The notes below the pieces were generated by a model that was not told where the DNA came from, searched no databases, and saw only the letters and a program-made list of their open reading frames with translations. From the NCBI GenBank assembly GCA_027021365.1, contig JALUUM010000017.1:1-56984 (forward strand): a DNA stretch of 56,984 nt, in the 5' to 3' direction. The stretch comes from Spirochaetales bacterium (lineage in GTDB: Bacteria; Spirochaetota; Spirochaetia; SZUA-6). The translations under genes and the position numbers were made by a program. Positions 7,551-16,147 of this stretch are shown in pieces (the stretch's first letter is position 1; each line of letters opens with the position of its first letter).

Positions 7551-9336
7551 ATTTTTTGTTTACTCCTTCATTCCTATTATGTTCATCTATGCAACCATAG
7601 GTGTAACAGGTTTGATATACGTAAACAAGTACTACTTTCGACAGGCTGTTACTCAGAAGAGCAACGATATCAACAACATTTCCCGCGCCATAAACGACTG
7701 GCTCATTTCCAGAATATCCGAGGTATCCCAACTCTCATACATACAATCCCTGCAACAAGGAAGACATGAGAGTTCAGACCTCTATCTTGAAGGCTGGCGT
7801 TCACGGCTTGCCTTCATATACAGCGACCTGTTTTTGATATCACCAAATGGGTACTTTCACAGCGCAACGGGAAAGAGCGGGCATCTTGAAAACAAGATAT
7901 TCATTTCCAATTTTACAAGGACCATACCAAAGTACTTCTACATGGGGCCTGTTTTGAGCGAACCGGTCTTCAGGAATCATGTAGTCGTCGCAGCACCAGT
8001 ATGGAAAGAGAAGGTTTCCAACTTTCCGGACAACTCCACTCCCCCAAGAAACACAGACACACACTATACCACAGGGGAAAACAGCCTGACGGCAGTGCTA
8101 GCTGCCACAATTCCACTCCAGGTGATAGACAGGATGATAGGTTTCTTCACCTTTTCCGACTTCGATTCCTACATGCTGATAGACCAGTACGGGACGATAA
8201 TTGCCCATTCCAACAAGGAGCTTGCAGGCAAGACAGAACGGCAGGTTTACGGAACCGAGTTCACCAGTACAACAGAGTATAAAAACAACATGGTATTCGT
8301 TAATGTTTTGAAGACGACATGGAAATTTGTCACCTTTCAACCGACCAGCTCGCTTCTTCAACCTATGAGGCAGCTTAACGGCATAGTAATCCTTATATTC
8401 TTCATCATTCTACTGATAATCATGCTCGTTTCCTATGTTACGGCTTCGAGAATCGTGAAACCTATTCTCGAGCTCACAGAAGGGGTGGAAAGAATAATGT
8501 CAGGTGACTACCGACAACATATACATTTACATACCAACGATGAAATGAAAAGTCTGGCAGAGAGTTTCAACCGTTTGAGTGACAGAATGATACGATTAAG
8601 GACAGACGATCGCTTTCTATTTCTTGGCCATATATCGGCACGCATGGCACATGAAATGAGAAAACCCCTTCACATTATACAACTCGCGGCTCAGAACATG
8701 GCAACCAAGAAGGAATTCATAAAGCGTCATACGGACCTCATCTTAAGAGAGGTCGATAACGCAGACAGGTTCCTAAAAGAAATCCTCAATTTTGCAAAAC
8801 CTGAAATGCTGAACTTCCAGAAGTATTCCCTCTCCGAGCTATGGCAGAAGATACTTCCCAAATACCGACTCATTGCGGATAACCTTAACATAGAACTTCG
8901 GTTCACAGAGAAAAACGAGATTCCACCCTTCTACATCGATATATTGAAGCTTGAGGAAGTATTTTCCAATCTCATGGACAACGCTTTCGAGGCAACAGAT
9001 CATCATCCGGGAAAGAGTCAAACAGGAGAGCCCCAACCGGGAAAACTCCAACCATCAAAGGCACAACCTGCCCGGCCGGCCAATCGCAGAAGTGTAACCG
9101 TAGAACTCGAACACATCCCCGACAGGGGAGTGCTTGTTTCCATTACAGATTCAGGCCCCGGTTTCGACGAGTCCCTTATCGACAAGCTCTTCGATCCTTA
9201 CTTTACAACGAAAGAAGACGGAACAGGCCTTGGGCTGTCCATATCATATCGAATCCTTACCAGCCACGGCGCCAAAATAGACCTCAAAAATACGCCGGAA
9301 GGCCACGGAAGAGTCGAAATACTATTTCCCATATAG
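7531..9336 (+). CDS. membrane sensor histidine kinase, Cache/HAMP/HisKA/HATPase
   Basis: 601 residues. TM1 at about 7-27, a long extracytoplasmic region (about 30-285) shaped like a double Cache sensor (DLFLISPNGYFHSATG and LIDQYGTIIAHSNKEL are typical), TM2 at about 287-307, HAMP (about 308-360), phospho-acceptor His374 in MAHEMRKPL, and an ATPase domain with N-box LMDNAFEAT, G1 DSGPGFD and G2 GTGLGLSIS. It is a DctB/NtrY-like partner for the preceding NtrC-type regulator. An unusual Pro/Gln/Lys-rich repeat (about 491-520, PGKSQTGEPQPGKLQPSKAQ) is inserted inside the ATPase domain between the N-box and G1. The next gene, a TRAP-type binding protein, starts 9 bases after the stop and may present the ligand to this sensor. 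Confidence 0.9.
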   Translation: MRKIRTKFFVYSFIPIMFIYATIGVTGLIYVNKYYFRQAVTQKSNDINNISRAINDWLISRISEVSQLSYIQSLQQGRHESSDLYLEGWRSRLAFIYSDLFLISPNGYFHSATGKSGHLENKIFISNFTRTIPKYFYMGPVLSEPVFRNHVVVAAPVWKEKVSNFPDNSTPPRNTDTHYTTGENSLTAVLAATIPLQVIDRMIGFFTFSDFDSYMLIDQYGTIIAHSNKELAGKTERQVYGTEFTSTTEYKNNMVFVNVLKTTWKFVTFQPTSSLLQPMRQLNGIVILIFFIILLIIMLVSYVTASRIVKPILELTEGVERIMSGDYRQHIHLHTNDEMKSLAESFNRLSDRMIRLRTDDRFLFLGHISARMAHEMRKPLHIIQLAAQNMATKKEFIKRHTDLILREVDNADRFLKEILNFAKPEMLNFQKYSLSELWQKILPKYRLIADNLNIELRFTEKNEIPPFYIDILKLEEVFSNLMDNAFEATDHHPGKSQTGEPQPGKLQPSKAQPARPANRRSVTVELEHIPDRGVLVSITDSGPGFDESLIDKLFDPYFTTKEDGTGLGLSISYRILTSHGAKIDLKNTPEGHGRVEILFPI

Positions 9337-9345
9337 GAACGCAAC

Positions 9346-10338
9346 ATGTTAAAAAAATTACAGCTTACATCGATCATCATATTGATACTTGCCACGCCGG
9401 GCATTCTCTTTTCATCCGGCAGACCTGAGAATGGGAAGATAATCCTTAAAGCTGCTGATGACCACGAACTTTCATACCCCACTACGCAGGGTTTATTGAA
9501 AATGGCTTCCCTCCTTAAGGAATGGAGCAAGGGAAGAATCATTATGATAGTGTATCCTTCCGCCCAGCTCGGTTCCGAAAGAGAGACCATTGCAAAGACA
9601 CGTGCCGGAGAGATAGACATAAACAGGGTAAACATCAACCCTGTAACTCAAATAGTTCCGCAATTCAAGGCATTTGCACTTCCATATATCTTCAGGAGTG
9701 CAGAGCATATGCACCACGTAGTGGACGGTGAAATCGGGAAAAAGCTAATGAAATACCTAGAAGCCAAAGGTTTTGTAGGACTGGGCTTTTACGATTCCGG
9801 TCAGAGAAGCTTCTACAATTCGGTCAGGAGTATCCACTCCATAAAGGATCTCAAGGGCTTAAAGATACGAGTTCAGAAGGCTGAAATAATGATCGACATG
9901 GTAAAAGCTCTTGGTGCTATCCCCATTCCCATGTCATTCGAAGAGGTCTATACCGCCCTTAGAATCGGAGTCATACAGGGAGCCGAAAACAACTATCCTT
10001 CCTGGGTCACCAAGGGACATTTCGAGACTGCAAGGTACTACACACAGGATGAACACTCCAGGGTTCCCGAAATAATCCTTTTCAGCAAGAAAAGGTGGGA
10101 TAAACTGTCCGCAGAAGATCAGAAACTGATAAGAAAAGCTGCCGAAGCATCGATCCCATACCAGAGGGAACTATGGGAAAAGATGGTAAGTGAGTCCAAG
10201 GAAAAGGCGCTGGCTGCGGGCTGTGAGATAGTTACCAACATAGACAAGAAACCCTTCATAGAGGCAATGAAACCGGTTTACAAAAAACATGCCTCTGAAT
10301 TACAGGATATCATAAAGGCGATTCAGAATGTTCAATAA
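9346..10338 (+). CDS. TRAP-type periplasmic solute-binding protein (DctP family)
   Basis: 330 residues with a signal peptide (about 1-24). The mature part has DctP-family blocks: KIILKAADDHELSYPT at the start, YPSAQLGSERE, FALPYIFRSAEHMHHVVDGE, YDSGQRSFYNS, LKGLKIRVQKAEIMIDMVKA and YTALRIGVIQGAENN; the Arg in KIRVQ normally contacts the ligand carboxylate. The substrate is therefore probably an organic acid. No DctQ or DctM membrane subunit follows: the next gene is convergent. Placed 9 bases behind a sensor kinase and its regulator, this protein may work as the sensing component of a three-part signalling system, or may serve membrane subunits encoded elsewhere. Confidence 0.88.
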   Translation: MLKKLQLTSIIILILATPGILFSSGRPENGKIILKAADDHELSYPTTQGLLKMASLLKEWSKGRIIMIVYPSAQLGSERETIAKTRAGEIDINRVNINPVTQIVPQFKAFALPYIFRSAEHMHHVVDGEIGKKLMKYLEAKGFVGLGFYDSGQRSFYNSVRSIHSIKDLKGLKIRVQKAEIMIDMVKALGAIPIPMSFEEVYTALRIGVIQGAENNYPSWVTKGHFETARYYTQDEHSRVPEIILFSKKRWDKLSAEDQKLIRKAAEASIPYQRELWEKMVSESKEKALAAGCEIVTNIDKKPFIEAMKPVYKKHASELQDIIKAIQNVQ

Positions 10339-11265
10339 TCATTGCAACTGTGTGAGTAACTTTCCGGCAAGGTTACCAATTACAGAGCTGGGATTCATCT
10401 CATAGGCTTTTTTCAGATATTCATTGCGTAACCCGGAATAGTCTTCCACGCTACTAGATTCCCCAGCAAGATTTTCAGCAGAGAGGGCTGCCATGTAATA
10501 GGCACTCTGCAGACCTTCACCTTCGGGAAAATCGGCAATATACATTCTGAAAAGTTCAAGTGCCTTCTTGAAGGAAAAACTCTCGAGAAGGAGTTGCCCC
10601 CTAACGAGAAGATAATCTTCATAGTAGGTTGCTTCCCTGTCGGGGGGAACTTCGTTGATATACTTCAATGCATTGGCCGTATCGTTCAACATGAAGTAAC
10701 AGTATCCTGCATAGAAGAATAAATCCTGCTCAGTCTCATCGGTAGCCGCATCCAGGCCTTCCAAGAGTGGTTCCAATGCCTCTCTGTACTTACCCGCTTT
10801 AACAAGCTCCACTCCCTCTTTCAAGAGTTCAGCACTCTCATCCACCCATTCCACACCTTCCTCTGAACTTCCAACTTCTGCACCACGAACACCCATAATT
10901 CCAGGCTCATTCTTCCTTCCCTTTCCCGTGAGAGAACGAAAGTGTTCCTTTACAATGGCGGCTAGCTTCCAGATACCGAATATCCTTTCCTTTTTCAATA
11001 ATTTTTCTACGGAATAGACACCATCCCTGCTCAAAATCAAACGAGTCTGTGCATTTGAAAGTTCAGCAAGAGTATTCTTTCGAAGCCTTATCACTGAATC
11101 GGGAGCTATCTCGTCGCCAAGTGTCGCCTCTTTCCAGTTTCCCTTATCGTTCACTTCCAGGTTACCTTCCAGATATACAATCTTCAGGTCTTCCCTGTTG
11201 ACTTCGGAAAAGATAATGTTAGATAAAATGAAAAAGACAGGAAAAAACAGGAAAAACTTCTTCAT
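10339..11265 (-). CDS. FecR-like/TPR protein, exported
   Basis: 308 residues, signal peptide about 1-21 (FFLFFPVFFILSNIIFS). The N-terminal part (about 25-90, IVYLEGNLEV...GDEIAPDSVIRLRKNTLAEL) resembles the FecR beta-domain often found in spirochaetal exported proteins. The C-terminal part (about 140-300) consists of TPR-like helical pairs (LLKEGVELVKAGKYREALEP, FFYAGYCYFMLNDTANALKY, ALELFRMYIADFPEGEG). It is probably a periplasmic scaffold; no partner can be named. The stop abuts the stop of the convergent TRAP binding protein gene with no base between. A Gly/Glu-rich linker separates the two domains. Confidence 0.75.
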   Translation of the reverse strand: MKKFFLFFPVFFILSNIIFSEVNREDLKIVYLEGNLEVNDKGNWKEATLGDEIAPDSVIRLRKNTLAELSNAQTRLILSRDGVYSVEKLLKKERIFGIWKLAAIVKEHFRSLTGKGRKNEPGIMGVRGAEVGSSEEGVEWVDESAELLKEGVELVKAGKYREALEPLLEGLDAATDETEQDLFFYAGYCYFMLNDTANALKYINEVPPDREATYYEDYLLVRGQLLLESFSFKKALELFRMYIADFPEGEGLQSAYYMAALSAENLAGESSSVEDYSGLRNEYLKKAYEMNPSSVIGNLAGKLLTQLQ

Positions 11266-11335
11266 ACTTTATTCCTTCAACTTAACTTAAAGTGTATTCC
11301 TTTCGAACCTTCCAGTCAAGAAAACCAGTTTAACT

Positions 11336-11370
11336 GCAAATATTTCCTTAGGTAAGGGGCAAATATTGCC
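11336..11370 (+). promoter_or_regulatory. possible enhancer site for a sigma-54 activator
   Basis: GCAAATATT occurs at 11336-11344 and again at 11359-11367. The second copy lies inside the palindrome GGCAAATATTGCC. The pair sits about 90-125 bases upstream of the sigma-54 promoter at 11459, a normal distance for dimer sites of NtrC-type activators. The operator assignment is inference. Confidence 0.4.
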
Positions 11371-11458
11371 GGGTAACGGCTTCCTTGAATACATCCCGAT
11401 ATAATTGAATTAATAATAACTATTTACAGTATTTAGAGATACATTCCATTAGTGCAAG

Positions 11459-11473
11459 TGGCACGATTATTGC
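11459..11473 (+). promoter_or_regulatory. sigma-54 (-24/-12) promoter
   Basis: TGGCACGATTATTGC is an exact match to TGGCAC-N5-TTGC. It lies 42 bases upstream of the start codon of the sugar-binding protein gene at 11516, so the ABC transporter is predicted to be sigma-54 dependent. It is one of only two such perfect sites found by eye in the window. Confidence 0.82.
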
Positions 11474-11515
11474 GTAATTAACTAATGAAAAATCTTATTT
11501 AAAAGGAGAGGTACT

Positions 11516-12820
11516 ATGAAAAAGTGGCTAATGCTACTGTTGGTATTCGCTATTGCTCTTGCCTTCAGTTTCAGCGTGTATGCTGCAGGCCAGGGTGAGG
11601 CGAAAGCCGAAAAGAAGGTGCTTCGTGTTGCCGCACCGCCATGGATCTTCAAGAAATTCCCCCTGGAGGATGTCTGCAACAAATACGAGCAGGCACATGC
11701 CGGAGTGAAAATCGAAAGAATCCGTGCGGACAAGTGGGGTGGTGTAACCTACATCCCCGAATGGCAGGCTGGGAACACCTCCTTCGATGTATTCGTAGGT
11801 GGTAGTGGTTCGATGCTTGCCCCATTAATCGTGGGTGGCTGGACTGAACCAATGGACGACATGTTAACGGGGAACATGGCTCCGGACAAACTTGTTGGCG
11901 GTTTCCTTAATGCCGGAAAATACAAAAAGCAGGATGGAAGTGCCTACTTTCCTGTTATCCCCTTCATGGGTGAGGTCGCAATTCTCGGCGTGAACACCAA
12001 CATCATGAAGAAAGCAGGCCTCTGGTCCAACGGTAAGGTCGTTCCGATTCCCAGCATGAACGAGAGCGAGTTCATTGGCTGGTTTGCCAAGATGAAGGAA
12101 TTCGCACCTGTCGGTGCCCACATCCAGATATGGGACCGCGAGTTCATGCAGTATGACTACAATGCAGGTATCCAGGCTATGAGAGGTACCTTCAGAGCAG
12201 ATGACGGAAAAGGCTTCGATATTTCGAGCGATGCTGCAAAGAAATGGCTTGGCCTTATTCAGAAGCTCTACAAGGAGGGCCTTGCTGCCTACACAATATC
12301 TGACGACAAGGGTTATGAGCTGTGGAAGAGTGGTGCCGCAGGTTCATTCTTTGCCGCACAGGGCCATATTATGGAGCTTGTTAGTGTGACAAAGAGAAAC
12401 GAGGACATTGCCTACACCGGTTGGCCAGGCTCTGACAAGAGCGGAAGTATAATATGGACACACTCCGTATGGATGCCTAAGGTAGCAAAGAACAAGGATG
12501 TTGCAAAATCCTTCATAAGGGAAGAGATATTCAGCAAGTACTTCGATCAGTGGAGCTTCAACCATTACGGCAAGCTCCCTATCCTGAAAGAGGCATACGG
12601 AGAAGGTATCACGAGGTTTAAGAATGAGATGCCTGTAATTCTTGCAATTGCAGATCATTCAAGCCCAATTCCACTCTACAAAGACCTGGACAAGTACCTG
12701 GATATTCTACAGAAGTATCTGCCGGAAGCTGCATTCGGAAGGATGAGCGTGGATAAGGCTCTCTCTTCCATAAAGGCAGAGATTGCAAATCTTGATTTTA
12801 CTGACGTAAGGGCATACTAG
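11516..12820 (+). CDS. ABC transporter extracellular solute-binding protein, family 1 (sugar type)
   Basis: 434 residues behind a strong ribosome-binding site (AAGGAGAGG). Signal peptide about 1-23, with the mature protein starting AAGQGEAKAEKK, a sequence style common in spirochaetal binding proteins. The fold follows the CUT1 family (MalE-like): VLRVAAPPWIFKKFP, FDVFVGGSGSMLAPLI, VIPFMGEVAILGVNTNIMKK, and MQYDYNAGIQAMRG before the C-lobe. The substrate is unknown; carbohydrates or carbohydrate-like compounds are usual. Two permease genes follow after a terminator-like hairpin. Expression is predicted to depend on the sigma-54 promoter at 11459. Confidence 0.9.
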   Translation: MKKWLMLLLVFAIALAFSFSVYAAGQGEAKAEKKVLRVAAPPWIFKKFPLEDVCNKYEQAHAGVKIERIRADKWGGVTYIPEWQAGNTSFDVFVGGSGSMLAPLIVGGWTEPMDDMLTGNMAPDKLVGGFLNAGKYKKQDGSAYFPVIPFMGEVAILGVNTNIMKKAGLWSNGKVVPIPSMNESEFIGWFAKMKEFAPVGAHIQIWDREFMQYDYNAGIQAMRGTFRADDGKGFDISSDAAKKWLGLIQKLYKEGLAAYTISDDKGYELWKSGAAGSFFAAQGHIMELVSVTKRNEDIAYTGWPGSDKSGSIIWTHSVWMPKVAKNKDVAKSFIREEIFSKYFDQWSFNHYGKLPILKEAYGEGITRFKNEMPVILAIADHSSPIPLYKDLDKYLDILQKYLPEAAFGRMSVDKALSSIKAEIANLDFTDVRAY

Positions 12821-12854
12821 TAGTAGAATGTAACGGGTAATACCGCCATAAGAA

Positions 12855-12886
12855 AAGAACGCCTGTTCATAGTAGCAGGCGTTCTT
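12855..12886 (+). terminator. hairpin between binding protein and permease genes
   Basis: AAGAACGCCTG and CAGGCGTTCTT form a perfect 11-bp stem around a 10-base loop, followed by a short T/A run (ATATAATATTTG). Such partial terminators commonly keep binding-protein mRNA more abundant than permease mRNA in the same operon. Confidence 0.8.
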
Positions 12887-12926
12887 ATATAATATTTGAT
12901 TACAATGTTTAACGGAGAGGATGAAT

Positions 12927-13865
12927 ATGAGTACAAGCAGTCATAACCTGGATACAATAAGGACACTCAAGAGAAGAAGGAAAATGGCGGAAAATATCAA
13001 TCTGATAATCTTTCTGCTTCCTGCAATGCTCTTTGTACTTGTATTCATAGCCTTTCCCGTTGTTTATTCAGGTTTCTTGAGCCTTACAAAGTTCAAATTC
13101 GGTATAGACAAAGCACCGGTATTTATCGGGCTCAAAGGATACATAGAGAGATTCACAAGCGATTCACTTTTCATTACGGCCCTAAAGAACCAGGCAGTTT
13201 TTGCCGTGCTGTACTTTTCCATAACCTTTGCAGTTTCACTTGTCGTAGCAATAATGATAAACGAGCTTACATTCGGGGTACAGGCATTCCAGGTGATTTT
13301 CTACCTCCCAATGATAATTCCGATGTCACTCGTGGGAATAATTTTTGCCTGGCTGCTCTCCCCGATAAACGGATTCATAAACATCATAGTAAGGAGTTTC
13401 GGCCATCCGAGATTCATGTTCGACTGGTACCAGGAGCCACAGACAGCACTTGTAGGACTCGTGGTTGCCAGGTCCTGGAAGATGGTCGGTTTTACACTTA
13501 TCATATTTATTGCCGGCCTTAAAGGAATTCCCAAGAGCTTTAGGGAAGCTGCAAGGGTGGACGGGGCAAGCTTCTGGCAGGAAGTCAAGTTTATAATAAT
13601 TCCCAACTTAAAACCCTACATGCTCATCTCGAGCATCTGGATACTTATAAACTCACTTAAGGTTTTCGATCTGGTAAAGGTAGTAACGGAGGGAGGCCCC
13701 GGGGTAAGGACTTATACACTGTACTACTACTCTTGGAAACTTGCATTCGAACGGAGAGACCTGGGCCAGGCATCTCAGGTGGCATACATTACCGCGGCAA
13801 TAATCATTCTACTTGCAATTGGTTTGAACCAGCTGTTCAAGCCGGAAACGGCAGAGAGGGGTTAG
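12927..13865 (+). CDS. ABC sugar transporter permease (MalF/UgpA type)
   Basis: 312 residues with six predicted membrane helices (first at about 25-50, INLIIFLLPAMLFVLVFIAF). The cytoplasmic EAA loop, which docks on the ATPase, reads FREAARVDGASFWQEVKFI (about 205-225). The ribosome-binding site GGAGAGG ends at 12920, directly against the ATG at 12921, so the in-frame ATG six bases later (12927) has the better spacing and is chosen. The following permease begins 4 bases after the stop. No ATPase gene is nearby, as is common for CUT1 transporters that share one MsmX/MalK-type ATPase encoded elsewhere. Confidence 0.88.
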   Translation: MSTSSHNLDTIRTLKRRRKMAENINLIIFLLPAMLFVLVFIAFPVVYSGFLSLTKFKFGIDKAPVFIGLKGYIERFTSDSLFITALKNQAVFAVLYFSITFAVSLVVAIMINELTFGVQAFQVIFYLPMIIPMSLVGIIFAWLLSPINGFINIIVRSFGHPRFMFDWYQEPQTALVGLVVARSWKMVGFTLIIFIAGLKGIPKSFREAARVDGASFWQEVKFIIIPNLKPYMLISSIWILINSLKVFDLVKVVTEGGPGVRTYTLYYYSWKLAFERRDLGQASQVAYITAAIIILLAIGLNQLFKPETAERG

Positions 13866-13869
13866 AGAG

Positions 13870-14721
13870 ATGAAGAAGAGCAGCAACCTTGCCTATGGAA
13901 ACCTTACAAGGATTTTTTTCATACTGGTACTCGTTTTCGCCCTGATATATATCTTTCCCGTCTTCTGGATGTTTATTACATCGATAAGGCCTGACAATGA
14001 CATTCACAAGTTTCCTCCGACGATAATGCCGCATGCACTTACCTTGAAAAACTACATCTATGTCTTTACGGGAATGGAGGGTTTCCTTCGGTACTTCTTG
14101 AACAGTGTCGTTGTAACAATTTCTACTGTACTAATAGTTCTTGTAGCCAGCGCAATGAGCGGTTATGCCTTCGGAATGAGGAAGTTCAGGGGAAACCAGC
14201 TTCTATTCATGCTTGTCTTGAGCGTGCTAACCATTCCCTACATAATGTACCTGATTCCCATATACATAATGGAGTACAGGATGGGCCTTACCGATACATA
14301 CCTCGGCCTTATTCTCCCCTATGTTGCACTGAACCTTCCGTGGGGCCTCCTTATAATGAGGGGGGCTTTCTCTACAATACCACTGGATATAAGGGATGCT
14401 GCTGTTGTCGACGGCTGCGGTGAGTTCAGGATGGTATTTCAGATACTCCTTCCCATCGTAAGGCCTGCCTTTGTCACAACCACGATAATCACCTTCGTAT
14501 TTGCCTGGCAGGAGTTCATGTTTGCAAGCACGATAAACAAGAAGAACGAGTGGCAGACTCTGCCAGTTGGTATCGTGTGGATAAGGGATGAGCTTCAAAC
14601 GATGGCCATGGGCAAGGTTGGCGCCGCAATAATTCTTTCTATCATACCGGTCTTGATACTCTTCTTTATCTTCAGAAAGTTCTTCATAGAAGGCCTGAGT
14701 GAAGGAATGCTAAAAGGGTAG
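13870..14721 (+). CDS. ABC sugar transporter permease (MalG/UgpE type)
   Basis: 283 residues with six predicted membrane helices. The first (about 15-38, FFILVLVFALIYIFPVFWMF) is followed by SIRPDNDIHKFPPTIMPHAL, typical of MalG-type subunits. The EAA loop reads IRDAAVVDGCGEFRMVF (about 175-192). It pairs with the preceding MalF-type permease and the binding protein at 11516 to form an importer that lacks only the ATPase locally. Translation start fits AGAGAGATG spacing. It is the last gene of the operon; only a gene remnant on the other strand follows. Confidence 0.9.
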   Translation: MKKSSNLAYGNLTRIFFILVLVFALIYIFPVFWMFITSIRPDNDIHKFPPTIMPHALTLKNYIYVFTGMEGFLRYFLNSVVVTISTVLIVLVASAMSGYAFGMRKFRGNQLLFMLVLSVLTIPYIMYLIPIYIMEYRMGLTDTYLGLILPYVALNLPWGLLIMRGAFSTIPLDIRDAAVVDGCGEFRMVFQILLPIVRPAFVTTTIITFVFAWQEFMFASTINKKNEWQTLPVGIVWIRDELQTMAMGKVGAAIILSIIPVLILFFIFRKFFIEGLSEGMLKG

Positions 14722-14729
14722 TATTCAAG

Positions 14730-14864
14730 AATATAAAAGAAATTCTCTCTGTCCCTCATTGCTCTTTCGAGCAACCCTTTATCCCATTTTGTTAAGAGGA
14801 GACATCCATGTACCGTCTGTATCCCGGTCGGATCATCATCTAAAACTACTACCCTTAACTCCAT
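14730..14864 (-). pseudogene. N-terminal remnant of a four-carbon acid sugar kinase (DUF1537/OtnK-like)
   Basis: The minus-strand ORF from 14864 begins MELRVVVLDDDPTGIQTVHG and continues LLLTKWDKGLLERAMR, then ENFFYIL. The block DDDPTGTQTVH followed by LLTRWD is the recognisable N-terminus of the four-carbon acid sugar kinase family. Similarity stops after about 45 residues, where the frame runs on into antisense permease sequence, so over 90% of the gene is missing. It lies directly behind the ABC permeases, which suggests a sugar-acid catabolic gene once sat here. Confidence 0.65.
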
Positions 14865-14970
14865 CTTTAAACTTTACATTAAATATCAAAAAGATTCTCA
14901 TAACCTATCTAATTCGATTATAATGTAAAAAAGGTAGTAAAGAAAACAGTTTGAATCCGGAGAAACAATA

Positions 14971-16143
14971 ATGACAGGCAAAGAAAGAGTGTATGCAGCC
15001 CTATCCGGTAAAATACCTGACCGTGTCCCTGTTTTCCCCAAAATATGGGTCGATCTTGCTTCCAATCTTACCGGAACCGATCTCACAGAAGTCATTTCAG
15101 ACCCATATACTGCTCTCGATGTGATTTTTCAGGCAGGAAAACTGTGCAAGGCAGACGGGATAAGGCAATTTCACTTTCCGGCAAGAAGAATTTCTACCGA
15201 TGAATCCGGAAGGGTTTATGAGGTAAATCCCAAAGGGGAAAAAATCGGCATCATCGATATGGAAGGTGGCCTTATAACCCATCTCTTTGAGCCGGATCCG
15301 GATGCTATAGAAAAACCCTATTTTATGGCGCATAACCACTACTGGACAGCTGAAGAACCCTTTGTCAAAAATATAGGGGATGCAGAGAGGATTGTTGTCC
15401 CCTCTATGGAATTTTTTAAAGAGTTTGGGTGGCAAGAACGGCAGGAAAAAATAATAAAGAAAAATAATTCCCAAATGGCAATAGCAGGTGACCTCCACTC
15501 TGCAACGCTTGCCTTCTATGCAGAAATGAGGGGAATAAACAGGGCTTTACTTGATATCGTAGAGGAACCGCAACTTGCACATAGAGTAATGGAAAAGGGA
15601 GCACAAATAGCAATAGAAAAGGGTAAGTTTCATATAGATATGGGAATAAAGATATTAAGATTGAATGATTCTGTAGGGAATATGTCTGTCATTTCACCCA
15701 AACACTGGCGTCAATTCATATATCCCCATATCAGAGATGTTTGTAGCGAAATACACAGCTATGATTCTAGCGCCAGAATATACTGCCATATATGTGGAAA
15801 TATTCTCCCAGTTGTTAAAGACCTTGTCAGAACAGGTATAGACTGTATTGGCCCTCTAGATCCCTTGGGAGGCTTTAAAGCTAAAGATATACGAAACATT
15901 GTAAACGAGACCTTCCCTCTCCTGGGAGGTGTTGATACGCTCTCTTTTATCAATAAATCACCGGAGGGTATTATCGAAGAATCAAGGGAATGTATCCGCC
16001 AGGCAGGAGCAAGAGGAAGCTACATTCTTAGTTCTGGATGTGTAATTCCAAGAAATGCCCCACTAGAAAATTTGCTAGCATTAAGAGATGCATCTGAAAG
16101 ATTTGGGAAATATGAGGAAGGCAGACTAATCCAGGGAGACTAA
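14971..16143 (+). CDS. uroporphyrinogen decarboxylase-family methyltransferase (MtaA/CmuA-like)
   Basis: 390 residues. It opens with MTGKERVYAALSGKIPDRVP, the normal start of UroD-family corrinoid-methyl transferases. The C-terminal half has YCHICGN (about 271-277), the His-x-Cys motif used by this subfamily to bind zinc and activate a thiol, then PLDPLGG, LLGGVDT and SSGCVIPRNAP. Bona fide HemE activity is unlikely. Family members move methyl groups between corrinoid proteins and thiols or other acceptors; the substrate here is unknown. The sulfatase gene starts 4 bases after the stop, so the two are probably co-translated. Start supported by CGGAGAAA nine bases upstream. Confidence 0.8.
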   Translation: MTGKERVYAALSGKIPDRVPVFPKIWVDLASNLTGTDLTEVISDPYTALDVIFQAGKLCKADGIRQFHFPARRISTDESGRVYEVNPKGEKIGIIDMEGGLITHLFEPDPDAIEKPYFMAHNHYWTAEEPFVKNIGDAERIVVPSMEFFKEFGWQERQEKIIKKNNSQMAIAGDLHSATLAFYAEMRGINRALLDIVEEPQLAHRVMEKGAQIAIEKGKFHIDMGIKILRLNDSVGNMSVISPKHWRQFIYPHIRDVCSEIHSYDSSARIYCHICGNILPVVKDLVRTGIDCIGPLDPLGGFKAKDIRNIVNETFPLLGGVDTLSFINKSPEGIIEESRECIRQAGARGSYILSSGCVIPRNAPLENLLALRDASERFGKYEEGRLIQGD

Positions 16144-16147
16144 CCTA

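Noticed and set aside
14971..16143. HemE (uroporphyrinogen decarboxylase) proper
   Set aside because: It has the HxCG zinc motif of corrinoid methyltransferase relatives, and the heme operon uses the siroheme route that bypasses HemE.
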